This document shows positions 44,090 to 54,399 of a stretch of DNA of 64,000 nt, in pieces. The DNA is from Sepiola atlantica (Eukaryota > Mollusca > Cephalopoda > Sepiida > Sepiolidae). The translations under genes and the position numbers were made by a program. Each line of letters begins with the position of its first letter. The stretch's first letter is position 1. The notes under the pieces are model-generated. The model saw nothing but the letters and a program-made list of their open reading frames with translations, had not been told where the DNA came from and searched no databases. The DNA lies in assembly GCA_963556195.1 (NCBI GenBank), contig OY744525.1:74616844-74680843 (forward strand). Direction: 5' to 3'.

Positions 44090-45040
44090 TAACGAACTAT
44101 ATCAAATCTAATATAAACAAAATGCAGGAAAACAGTAAATGCAGACCATGTGAACAAAGAGACGAAACAGTAATTTACATAATATGGGGTGGCAGTAATC
44201 TAGCAACAAAAGAATACAGAAACAGACACTGGGAAATATGAAAAAAACACTGCATTTTGAACATGCAAACAAATGATACAGACATAGACCAGGGACAGTA
44301 TGCAATAACAAACCACATAAACTGCAAACGCTAACCAGTCACATGAAATTTGCAATAGAAATAAAACAAAAGAAAAGAAAACCACCACATGGATCCAAGG
44401 GAATTGAAACTGCACGAAATTTAATCAACTGCCCCCCACTCCCGATTAAGTGATGGAAACAGCTTCGGTTGACATTACACAACATAGTAGTGAAGGGTCC
44501 AAGGGAACTTAAACTGCATTTTGAACATGCAACAAACGGTACAGACGTAAATCAGGGACAGACTGCAAAACAAAAATCAGAAAATACTCTGTTACATCGA
44601 GGTACAATTCATATAAGCAAGCAGACTAGATATCATAATAGTTAACAAGAAGGAAGATACTGCCAAGAAAATCAATCTAATACCAATAATAATTGGAATC
44701 AAAAAGAATGAGACTATACAACGGACGGCAATGATGAAGACAGCTGAAATCATCAGGAAAATTCTTGAATGCAAGAACAAACCACATGAACTGCAAACGC
44801 TAACCAATCACATGAAAGTTACAATAGAAATAAAACAAAAGACAACAAGAAAACCCCCACATGGACCCAAGGGAACTGAAAGTGCACAAAAGTTAATAAT
44901 CTGCCCCCCCTCCCCTCCTGATAAAGTGATGGCAACAGCATCGGCTGACATTACACAACATGTTAGTGAAGGGTCAAGGAGGTTGGGGAGACTTAATGTC
45001 ACACAGGTGCCAGGGAACACAACCGGTTATTCTTAGAGAA
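44090..45040 (+). pseudogene. R2-like LINE, 3' part with internal duplication
   Basis: Plus reading: NINKMQENSKCRPCEQRDET, then VIYIIWGGSNLATKEY, the Cys-x2-Cys knuckle region found near the C-terminus of this family. Later frames give RLDIIIVNKKEDTAKKINLI and PIIIGIKKNETIQR (frame near 44690). A block of about 190 bp (44310-44500: aaccacataaactgcaaacg, then ctgccccccac) recurs at 44775-44970 (aaccacatgaactgcaaacg, then ctgccccccct). A smaller piece (44250-44285) recurs at 44514-44570. It completes the copy that starts at 38640. Confidence 0.65.
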
Positions 45041-45077
45041 CAATCACTAATGATGAACTGTGAGAGAAATCCTAGTG

Positions 45078-45082
45078 AGTCG

Positions 45083-45119
<37 letters not shown>
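45078..45119. repeat. (AAT)n microsatellite
   Basis: Fourteen or so uninterrupted AAT triplets just upstream of the YLDD-type RT relic; possibly an LINE tail. Confidence 0.9.
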
Positions 45120-45120
<1 letters not shown>

Positions 45121-45239
45121 GAAATCACAATTACTTTTTCAAATTAAACGGTCGTATATAGGTCAGTTGGGTCGAGGTAAAATGTAAAATAGTGACCAGA
45201 AAAGCAAAACGCCATCTTAGAATTGATCGAGATTAGTCA

Positions 45240-46790
45240 ATGGGGTCTTTTTTTCTCTGGCAGTCGACAACATTGCCCAATCTTCCTTGTCAACGATCAA
45301 CATTTGGTATCTTGACGCCGCCACTTTAGGCGGCACTATCGATTCGGTGCTCCATAACATTGAACAGATCTTCCCAGCTCTGGTTGAAATTGGTTTGTTA
45401 GTTAACCCTAACAAATCTGAAATAATCAACTTGAACTGTTCCACCGTGGAGAGTCAACGGGGAATAGATGGCCTACGACTCGCCCTGGGATCCGTCTCAA
45501 TAACTGAACAGGACAACACAATAATTCTTGGGTCGCCTATCAGCTCTAAAGATGTCGCTGCATCCATGCAAGACAAGTCTACAAAGCTAGAGTCTATGGT
45601 AGAGCGCCTCAACATGATTGACGCTCATGCGGCACTGTTCCTGCTGCAAAACTGTTTTGCAATGCCCAGACTTCTATTCACACTGAGAAGAGCTCCATGT
45701 TACAACAAAGTCAAACTTCTGGAAAATTTCGACAAAATTTTACGTTGCTTGGCCAGTGAAATTTGTAATGTAAATTTTGACGACACCGGTTGGTGCAAAA
45801 CCACTTTTCCATTTCGGTTCGGTGACCTTAATTTATGCTCTTCAACCGATACTGCGCTGCCGGCATATGCTTCCTCGACTCACGCTTCGGCAGGTCTCGT
45901 TGACGAGATTCTCTCCTCATATCTCGAATCCCCGTCTTCAGATCTTTTGGCAGCCGTTTTGAAAACATGGACGTCGACAAACCTTCAGCAACCACCCGAT
46001 CTCATGCATCAATCGTCCTGGGACGACATCCAATGTCAATCCATATTTGCCGAACTCGTCTGTAGCAGTAACCAGCATAGAGCTGCCTGCCTGAGAGCGT
46101 CGGCTTAACCTTAAAGCAGTGCTTGGCTCAGTGCCATCACTTGAGCGACCCTTGGAACCCTCTTGGACAATGGCACTACCCAGATCACCGTCTCACAACG
46201 GGTGGAACTCCGTTTGTACCACCCACACCGGTGTCGCTGTGGTCAGGTCGTTGACGAGTTTGCCCTGAATCCTCTCTCTTGCCGATTAAGTGTCGGACGC
46301 CTACCTTACCACTCTGCCCTTAACGATGTAGTCAGGCGAGGTCTCGACTCGGCAGGTTTTGCATCAGTCCTTGAACCAGTAGGTCTGGACAGGGGCGACA
46401 GTCACAGGCCTGACAGGATGACTGTGTTTGCTTTCTGAGCCGGAAAGCCACTGATCTGGGACGCCACTTGTTCTGACTCCTTTTCATCAGCAAGTATTGC
46501 GGAATCCACGGTGAAGCCCGGCATGGTGGCTCTGCTCACCGAAACGAGGAAGCATGGAAAATTCAGCTCGCTCACTGACCGTTTCGTCTTCCAACCAATT
46601 TCAGTGGAAACGTCAGGTGTGCTTGGCCCCGAGACTTAAATTTTTTCAGGAAATTGGACGGAGGACTTCACCATCTAGGCACGAGCCCTGTGAGTCAGCA
46701 TGGTTGTTCCAACGCATCTTCCTGGCTATCGTTCGTGGCAACGCTATGTCAGTAACGGCAGTGTCACTTCCGTTCTAATCGTCATCTGTT
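45240..46790 (+). pseudogene. Decayed retroelement with YLDD-type reverse transcriptase
   Basis: Frame 45287-46108 begins at RT motif C: INIWYLDAATLGGTIDSVLH, where the usual second Asp of YLDD is Ala. LLVNPNKSEIINLN and FAMPRLLFTLRRAPC follow. The frame then passes two stops and continues in the same phase (46163-46438) with PHRCRCGQVVDEFALNPLSC, a Cys-rich knuckle, and LNDVVRRGLDSAGFASVLEP, VGLDRGDSHRPD. More stops follow, then WDATCSDSFSS and FVFQPISVETSGVLGP. After a frameshift near 46640, SAWLFQRIFLAIVRGNAMSV (frame 46554-46778) closes the protein. The N-terminal half of the RT is absent, so the copy is 5'-truncated, as is usual for LINE-type insertion. Clade uncertain. Confidence 0.8.
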
Positions 46791-46899
46791 GACTCTCTTT
46801 CTTTCTCTCCCCCTCTCTATCTACCTATGTCTGTATCTGTCCGTTTGCTTCTTTTTCTCTAACATTATTGTTTTATAAATATCAATATACTGTTAATTT

Positions 46900-47960
46900 T
46901 CCCACCACTTGAAGCAAATTGGTAAGTTGAAAAAGAAAATCTTAATAAATGGGATTTCACGTTCGTCAAATCAATTAGACTTATTAAAAATTTTACAACA
47001 AATGATTTATTTACGAAATTGAAATAGTCATTTTTATGAGATTTTTTTTAGAAGATGGCGAACAAAAAGTTGGTTTTGTCTGGTTCAAAAGCTCATGTAA
47101 AAGTACTAACATTTTCATTAAACTTTTATTGAGTAATTTTTCATATAAAAAAATTAAGTAAATACATCCCCATAATAAATCTTTCAGTGAAAATATTTTT
47201 TGCCTAATAGTTTAATCAATATGTACTGTGATTTCCCGAAATAAAATGGTATTTATAAACATAATTCAACAAGATGGAAAACTAAAACTCCTTCTGGGTA
47301 ATACAGCAAAGTACGTTGAATTATTTTATTTTACGAGTTTTACGGCTAGATTATAGTTTAAAGTAATATTTTGAGATAGATGAGAAAGAAATCTTTAAAA
47401 AAAGAAAAAAAAAGAAATTTAAGAAACATTATACTTACTTTTAAAAGATTAGTGTTGTATTTTTGTGAAGCGAGATGAAATTCAAAATGGTGACCAGAAA
47501 AGCAGCTTCGCAGAAAACTACAAAATAAAAATAAAAAATATTATAACCACAGGTCAGACTGATTACGAGAAGGCGAAAAAAGAAATTCTTTAAAAAAAAG
47601 AAGAAATTTTAGGAACATGATACTTCCTTTTTAATTATCAGTGATGTATTTGTCCGATTGATATTACTTATCTAGGGGAAAAGTCAAAACGGGTACTAGA
47701 AAAGTAGCTTCGCAGAAATGAATAGAGGTTAAAAATATTAGAAATAAAAAAGAAAAACACTTCAACAGCCGTATTTGTCACATTAAAATATAAAAGGTCA
47801 ATTTAGTTTAATTTTATTTATTTCAATATTTGACTATTTTAGTGTGGCCGGATGAAGGACATTATCTTAATTTTTTGTTTTAATAACGCAATAATAATTC
47901 GTTGAAAATTCAATTTAATTAAATTTTACCTGATAAAAACTGAAAGGTTTAAATTTCATG
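46900..47960 (-). repeat. Inverted copies of the 3-5.5 kb dispersed repeat
   Basis: The core appears on the opposite strand: aaaatggtgaccagaaaagc then agcttcgcagaaaa at 47486-47515, and gggtactagaaaagtagctt then cgcagaaa at 47688-47720. A partial copy is at 45191-45212. The block acaaaaagttggttttgtct at 47063 is the reverse complement of sequence at 5070-5095. No coding content. Confidence 0.65.
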
Positions 47961-47972
47961 TGATGTAAAAAA

Positions 47973-48384
47973 AAGAACATAAGAACTAATGGCCGATGCG
48001 CTGGCTTCCGGTGGAAAAACGTTTGAAGAAAGTTTCTACGGATGCCTTAAAGTGATACAACAATTTCTTTTATTCATATTAATTTCAGACTTTCCTTTTT
48101 GTCATTAATTTCAGACTTTTCCTTCATCATAATCTAATAATTAAAATAATACAGACTATTTGCAAAAGAATGTATTTGTTTTTATTTGATTGTTTTCAAA
48201 ACATTTTTTAAATAATAGTGAAAACTTTTTTTCTTGGAAATGGAGTAACTTCCGGAATCAAACTTTTTTCTTCAAAATGGAAATGTCCTAGCCCTAACCT
48301 AAACCCTAATACTAACCCTAACCCTAGCCCCTAACCCTAAACCCTAACCTTAACCCTAAACCCTAAACCTAAACCCTAAGCCTA

Positions 48385-48423
<39 letters not shown>

Positions 48424-48716
48424 AAACATTATTATTATTGAAAAGATTATTCTATTTTGTTTTGTTTTTTTCAATTAAATTTTTTTTTTAATTTTGAAAA
48501 CAATCAAATAAATTATTTTTCAAATATCTGTATTATGTTAATTATTACAATATGATGAAAGAAAAGTCTGAAATTAATATGAATAAAATAAATTGTTGTA
48601 TCACTTTCAGGCATACGTAGACACTTTCTTCAAGCTTTTTTCACCGGAAGCCAGCGTTCCCCCTTGTTATGCGCATCTGCCGAACTAATTGTGATTCGTT
48701 AGATTCATATGTTCTT
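47973..48716. mobile_element. Fold-back element with telomere-like repeats in the loop
   Basis: Arms of about 250 bp in inverted orientation. Left, 47973-48240: gatgcgctggcttccggtgg, agtgatacaacaatttcttt, attaatttcagactttcc, gattgttttcaaaa. Right, 48475-48716, reads the same words on -, with a roughly 15-bp extra piece beside gatgcgc. Between the arms, 48287-48424 is a CCCTAA-type array. The arms have diverged by point changes, so the palindrome is not recent. No transposase ORF. Non-autonomous DNA element or fold-back repeat. Confidence 0.85.
48287..48424. repeat. Interstitial telomere-like (CCCTAA)n array
   Basis: About 138 bp of CCCTAA with variants (CCTAAA, CCCTAAA, CCTAGC). TTAGGG is the canonical animal telomere unit. 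A tiny second run (cctaaccctaacc) is at 52249-52262. Confidence 0.93.
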
Positions 48717-48719
48717 CTA

Positions 48720-49100
48720 GCTTCCGGTTCCACTCAGCAGCAAAAATGAGACCTCATTTACTTTACGGATAGCCAAAAATGATAAAAAAAATACCTCCAA
48801 TAATTTCACAAATAATACATCGAATGTATTACTTTTATTTCGTAATAAACAACTAACAGAATACCAGATCTATTTTTAACATAATTTCTTTTTTTATATT
48901 TTATTGTTTTCAACACATTTTTTCTTTAATTGTTTTCTCAAATTGCTTTCGGATTAAAATCATTAATACGGACATAATATTTTTTAAATGTTTTATGAAG
49001 ACACAATACAATATTTATGTTTATTAAGTTCGGAAGGTTTAAACAATTCACCAAATTGTAATCATCTATTATTTTTTAAATCAATTAATATGAAGCAGTT
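48720..49100. other. No gene seen
   Basis: AT-rich. The ORF 48988-49302 is low complexity and runs into microsatellite DNA; rejected. Confidence 0.5.
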
Positions 49101-49107
49101 ATCGATC

Positions 49108-49150
49108 AATATCAGACACACACACACCCACGCGCGCACACACACACACG

Positions 49151-49216
<66 letters not shown>
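49108..49216. repeat. Compound (CA)n-(TA)n microsatellite
   Basis: CA/CG-rich run to about 49156 and then pure TA to about 49216; the left flank of the next inverted repeat. Confidence 0.95.
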
Positions 49217-49219
<3 letters not shown>

Positions 49220-49320
49220 ATGGTAATAATCCAGGTGAAAAATATCCACAGGGTGGTAATCCAGAGAATTTTAACCGGGTTTATAAAAAGTGCTCAATAT
49301 AAAAATAGAGCTTTATATAT

Positions 49321-49866
49321 GATAATTTTATTTACACAGACATGTACAAAATCTGCGACACTGGCATGTCGATGTTATCGATCAACAGTTACTATAAACT
49401 GAGATCTCATCAGGTAGAGTTAGAATCAGATTTTAACCTCAGATCATATTTGGAGAGAATGAAGTGGAGGGGTAGAGAAAGGGAAGAAGAAGGAAAGAAA
49501 TTTAACATTTCAAAAATTAAAGCCGTTAAAAAATTAAAATTAAAAATTAAAAATTAAAAATTAAAAATTAAAAAATCTAAAAATCTAAGGTCTAGAATCT
49601 GAAACAGACAGGGCAAATAAATAAATAAATAAATAAATTAAAAAAATAAAAATATATGGTGGAACGGCTTTAATTTTTGAAATGTTAAATTTCTTTCCTT
49701 CTTCTTCCCTTTCTCTACCCCTCCACTTCATTCTCTCCAAATATGATCTGAGGTTAAAATCGGATTCTAACTCTTCCTGATGAGATCTCAGTTTATAGTA
49801 ACTGTTGATCGATAACATCGACATGCCAGTGTCGCAGATTTTGTACATGTCTGTGTAAATAAAATT

Positions 49867-49870
<4 letters not shown>
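49321..49870. mobile_element. Palindromic element bordered by (TA)n
   Basis: Left arm 49321-49527 and right arm 49663-49870 are reverse complements with only a few mismatches, separated by 135 bp of AT-rich spacer (attaaaa and aaat repeats). Both arms encode the same short peptide on the outward-in strand (MYKICDTGMSMLSINSYYKL, then RSYLERMKWRGREREEEGKK). This follows from the palindrome and is not evidence for a gene. A (TA)n tract directly follows the right arm (49871-49922) and another lies about 100 bp left of the left arm. Mariner-type MITE or (TA)n-targeting element are both possible. Confidence 0.8.

Positions 49871-49922
<52 letters not shown>
49871..49922. repeat. (TA)n microsatellite
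   Basis: Pure TA tract directly abutting the right arm of the palindrome. Confidence 0.96.
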
Positions 49923-49926
<4 letters not shown>

Positions 49927-50269
49927 CATACATATATACTATTCCTTTGTAAATTTTGTAATAAAGTGAGATAGATCGAGATGCGAGTTATTTTCCTTTT
50001 ATCGTCAGAAACAGAAAATATAGTTAAGTAACAGAAATATTATGAAGTGACATAATTTAATAATGTGTATATTACAGTTATGTGTTGATATTTTTGTTTA
50101 AGTATATATATTTTTTCCAGTGTATTAAAGAACTAAAAAGTTATTGAACTTTATTATACTTATTTATTTTATTATTATATTTTCTCATTGATTTTTATAT
50201 TTATTATTTATTAAGTTTTTTTTATTAATCCAGTGTAAAATAATGAAAAGAAAATGCATTAACCATGTT

Positions 50270-51640
50270 ATCTCCACATATTTTGCCCCATGAGGCAAGA
50301 AAAGAAGAATAGGAAACTTGTCACATGTTCCCCTACCAAAATACTAATGAAATGCCCCAGGAACTACACACAAAAAGGGATTCACAGCGGACAGTCCTGG
50401 CAGCAAAACAAAGAAATGATTGGTCCACCAATCAAAAGAGAGAAAGGCTGTTGCTAGGGGAGTGAGGTTGCGAGACGAATAAAAAGAAGGAACACGAGGA
50501 GACCGGATAAGGACGAAAAAAAAAAGAAAAAGATTTTAGCAGCTCACCCAGCGGCCAAAATCAAAAATAATTATTATCCCCTCTCACAAAAAAGAGATTC
50601 TAAATTATCAAACTGAAAGGTTACAGCGACGGAATTACCGCGGTTATCGAATCGGTCTGGAAGCGTGATACCGCATCCGTCCAGATCGACATTTTAAAAT
50701 ATCTATTCCGCAGCCAACACCTAACGATTTCCGACACAGCCCCAGGGATTGCCAGAAGCTCTCTCAGCCAATTAAAAACACTTTAACGGTACGTGTCGGT
50801 CAAAGGAATTTCATTTGTTTGTTCGTCAAACTCTGAACTTGCAATTGCCCATTATTCTTGTCTCGGAAATATCAGCCGTCCCGGTGTTCGCAATTCCAGC
50901 CCCTTTATTAAAAAATCTCCGAGAGAGGAGAGGAACGGGTCTTTTGAATTTTAACAATTAATAAAACCCTTGTTAAGTTGAATATCGCCGTTTTGTTGTT
51001 CTTTGCAGGCGTTTAGTTATTTCTGTTTATAAATTAAGATTATAAAGCTTTGTTGTCTCCCTTTTGTCAGTCTATTAAAACCAACAACAACAAAAAGAGA
51101 AAAAGACGTCTCACGAAAAGTAGTCTTAACATATGACTTACTCGCCACCCCTCAAAAAAAGGAACAAAGGATATTGGGGTACGTTAGGCGAGAGAAATAT
51201 CTGCCGCAATTCCAGCCCCTGCTACATGCTAAAGTTGTTGTCGCGTGCAGAGATGTAGGTCTCACTCATCTAGAGTTTGTTGCAGCCGAACATGAAGCAG
51301 CAGCGCATGTCAAGAAAATTGAACTGAGGCGTCACTTAAAAAAACGCGCCATGTGTGTGTAATCTCCTTGGTTTCCTTGCGGAGACTGTAGTTTTAAAAA
51401 AAAGAAGTTTTTTTTTTTTTAGTATTATTATTATTATTTCTCGATGTAACCTTCAAAACACAGTGTCCGATTGGACATTGGACAACCGTCTCGCATGAAG
51501 GAGCATTAGCAGTTTGCCTAATGTTTCAGGCTCCACCATTGGCTTAGATCGAAAGACATTACTCGTCGGAAACCACGCCCATATATGAATAAAACTTATT
51601 TACTCGAACGAGGTTTTTTTTCGGAGCTTCTGTCTCCTAT
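50270..51640. other. Two CCAAT-containing GC-richer islands, unknown
   Basis: Contains gattggtccaccaatc (50420) and, further on, gtccgattggacattggaca (51467) and ccattggct (51537). Such inverted CCAAT boxes suggest promoter or LTR-like function. Several polyadenylation-type AATAAAA words occur (50960, 51589). The + frame 51174-51362 (62 codons, MGYVRREKYLPQFQPLL and later EFVAAEHEAAAHVKKIELR) is not recognised and may be chance. I could not pair any terminal repeats. Confidence 0.3.
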
Positions 51641-51699
51641 ATTTTTCTCCGCTGTTTATTTATTTAATTATTTCCTGTGGTGCTGCCTTACACTATCAC

Positions 51700-52290
51700 G
51701 TTGATATCAGTCACCCTAAAGTAAAAAAAGGTTCAATAGCTTTGGAGGATGATATTCACACGCCCGTGGTACACATGGAAACTAATTTTAATTTTTCCTT
51801 TTGTTAAATAGTGTCTCCTAAAATCACCAAATTCTTGTCTGCCATTGACTAATTTTCTATCTCGCATGACAAGAGAAAATAATTTACCGTCAGGAAATTT
51901 TCGAAAATATTTTTATATTCTTCTTTGTTTTAGGTGTAAAAAATGCCTCAGTCTAGATTACTGAGTATATGTTTTATTTGTCTATCAATCCAACGTGATC
52001 CTTTTTGGGGAGTTGAATTTATCAACATTCAAGACTGATATTGTGTCTAACTTTGCGTATCTTTAGAATTGCTGGTTATATTGAAGCTGTTAACTCTCAA
52101 AATGACTGCTAAATTTTATTAAATAGTTTTGTCTGATTTGCCAAGTAGTCACAGGGCCAATTAATTCAATGTCTTTATTTGTCTGATTTTCTTTTTGGAC
52201 TTTTTTTCATTTTTAGTCACCGCCAACCAGACAAATAAACGTTACACTAATCCTAACCCTAACCACTTACAAATAAGACAAAATTAGTAT
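51700..52290. other. No gene seen
   Basis: AT-rich sequence, with a very short CCTAACCCTAACC run at 52249. Confidence 0.5.
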
Positions 52291-52298
52291 ATGAAATA

Positions 52299-52488
52299 TG
52301 TGGGGTAACCGCTTCGGTGGTCACTAACATTGGCATAGTAATTGTAGTGTTACTGCACTGACGATTCACCGGTGAGGGGACGAGTTACGGCCCCTGGCGA
52401 TGAATCAGTGAGAATGTATTTTGACCGCCAATAAACCTTGTTACTTACCCTATACGTCTCTCCGTCTTACTACTTATTTAACCCAGCA
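52299..52488. mobile_element. Possible solo LTR
   Basis: A 190-bp GC-richer block beginning TGTGGGGTAACCGC and ending TTAACCCAGCA, giving near-inverted TG...CA ends. It carries an AATAAA at 52431 followed by a T-rich stretch. These are LTR hallmarks, but no clear target duplication was found (AAATA versus AAAAA) and no internal retroelement is adjacent, so the call is tentative. Confidence 0.4.
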
Positions 52489-52519
52489 AAAAATCGCACA
52501 ATGCAAGATCAATTCGGTA

Positions 52520-53700
52520 ACGGAAAATAGGCATCGTTCAGGAGGGTCGTGCTATAAGGGCAGGCTAGATCCCCTCCCTTTTTAGTTTCAAATACGGCTA
52601 AGCAACCACTCCCCCATATTTAAAAATAAGTATTTACTCTGTTTTGAAGCAAAGAAAGTCGACTTTTCTAATTTATGTCATTTCAACTTTAGTTTAAAAT
52701 TGATGTTTTTATTCATTCTGTTGTTTTGAAGCAAATGAAATCGATTTTTCTAAGTATTTTTTAGTGTGTGTGACGGTTCTCGCCGCTATAGTTTTAAATA
52801 GAAGCTCAGCACCCCTACTTAATAATTTAAAATTAGTATCTACTCGCTTAGTAAAAGTGCAGAATATTTAACGGTCGCAAAATCAAAAACTACAAAAACA
52901 AAACAACAATGCAAAAACAAATTATCTATATCAAACGCAGACGAATTTGATTATCTAACGACTTGTATACTTTTAACGTGCTGAAACTGTCCCAGTTGCA
53001 AGCTCCCCCACCCCTGAACTTAGGATTACTCGTAGTCATAGTTTTGTTCAGAATTTTTCAGGAACGTAGTAAATGGACAAGTGATGATTTATTTCCGGTG
53101 TGTCGTAAGGAGAGCTTAAAAATTGAAATGAAAAAACTAAACAGTTTCAACACGTTTAATGTATACAGGGCGTTAGATAAATAAATTCTATTGCGTTTGG
53201 TATAGGGCATTTGTTTTTGTTTTTTACAATTTCTCGACTGTAAACTATTTTGTATTTTCACCATTTAATCTGCTGTTTCTGTTTACATGAACTCTACAAG
53301 TGCTGAGTTAGACGCAAGGTCGGTTTTTGATGTGGCTCAAACCGAGCTGCTTAAAAAAGGTCACTATGGATTTGAACAAACATTACTGAGAACAGAACGA
53401 TAAAGTAGTAAAATTGAACTTTTTCACTCAAGATGGCTGCCGATTGTGACATCAATGTGAGGTGTGTAAATCTAAATAATGTCCCCCAGTCGGCGAATAG
53501 GAATTTAACATTGTTTTCTGATTTTTGTGACCAAAAATTATATGATAAAAATAACACCGATTTATTTACGTTGTTTGTTTTAAGATGGGGGGAGGAGGTA
53601 TTAATTTGTAGATTAAGGAATTACACTGATTCCCCCCCCCCCAATAAAGATAATATAAAATAATATAATATAATTGTTTCGGTAAAATTGAACTGCAAAA
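52520..53700. other. No recognised gene
   Basis: Contains a short direct repeat (ttgaagcaaa at about 52644 and 52727, both followed by gatttttcta-like sequence) and four unsupported ORFs of 62-76 codons. Frame 53433-53663 has no domain that I know. Confidence 0.4.
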
Positions 53701-53718
53701 ATCAGAAGAAAAAAAAAC

Positions 53719-54279
53719 GGTGCTTCTTGCTTAAAATGCCGAAAAAAAGATTTCTGTGTCTTTTAAAGTTGAAGAGGTAAATAAGGGGCAATAACTCTTA
53801 ATTTTATTTTTGAGCCAGACTTTATCCTGAATTGTTATTTTGAGCCAAAATTTATCGTTAATTTTTAACAAGACTGATATTATCTTCAACTGGAATTATG
53901 GATTTGAAATTGTTCCAGTTCGAAGATGTGCTATATTTTACGTCAGAAAAAGCAAAGCAGATAGATTTTTTGCAAGCGCATGGTCTTATTTCAGGAGAAG
54001 AGACCTGTAATTGTGGGCATGAAATGCGACTTAAAATAAAATCTTAATTTTTCCATTTATGTATACATTGTTGTTCATTTATTACTAAAAAATTTTCAAA
54101 ATCATAAATTTCCCATTTACGTATAATTTGTTGTTCATTTATTACTAATTAATTGAATGTCGCAGTAAATTACGTTACATGTAATAACAACAGGTGATAA
54201 GAGTTATTGCCCCTTATTTACCTCTTCAACTTTAAAAGACACAGAAATCTTTTTTTCGGCATTTTAAGCAAGAAGCACC
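53719..54279 (+). mobile_element. Merlin-type MITE with perfect 80-bp ends
   Basis: Terminal inverted repeats of about 80 bp: GGTGCTTCTTGCTTAAAATG at 53719 and CATTTTAAGCAAGAAGCACC ending 54279. They continue through gaagaggtaaataaggggca on the left arm and its complement on the right with almost no mismatch. Flanks are AAAAAAAC on both sides (53711-53718, 54280-54287), an 8-bp target duplication. GG start, 8-bp duplication and a Merlin/ISXO2-like N-terminal ORF inside together support the Merlin superfamily. The catalytic domain is missing, so it is non-autonomous and probably young. Confidence 0.85.
53898..54047 (+). pseudogene. Transposase N-terminal remnant in the MITE
   Basis: A 49-residue frame: MDLKLFQFEDVLYFTSEKA, then IDFLQAHGLI and TCNCGHEMRLKIKS. 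The xxFLQxxGL... C-x-C-G-H-x-M-x-L pattern is the short zinc-ribbon-like start of ISXO2/Merlin transposases. It stops just after the CxCG motif, so the DDE domain is lost. Too short for the usual ORF cut-off. Confidence 0.6.
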
Positions 54280-54299
54280 AAAAAAACTATTGTTGCCGG

Positions 54300-54370
54300 T
54301 CTCCTCCTTGACTTATTTATTGCCGGTCTCCTCCTATTTATTTGTTGCCGGTCTCCTCCTTGACTTATTT
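54300..54370. repeat. About 30-bp tandem repeat, three copies
   Basis: The word ttgccggtctcctcc occurs three times between 54294 and 54358, twice followed by ttgacttatttat. Confidence 0.85.
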
Positions 54371-54399
54371 ATATTCATTTATATCCTTAATGAAATAAA

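Noticed and set aside
48287..48424. True chromosome end
   Set aside because: The repeats are short, degenerate and lie inside an inverted-repeat element with ordinary sequence on both sides.
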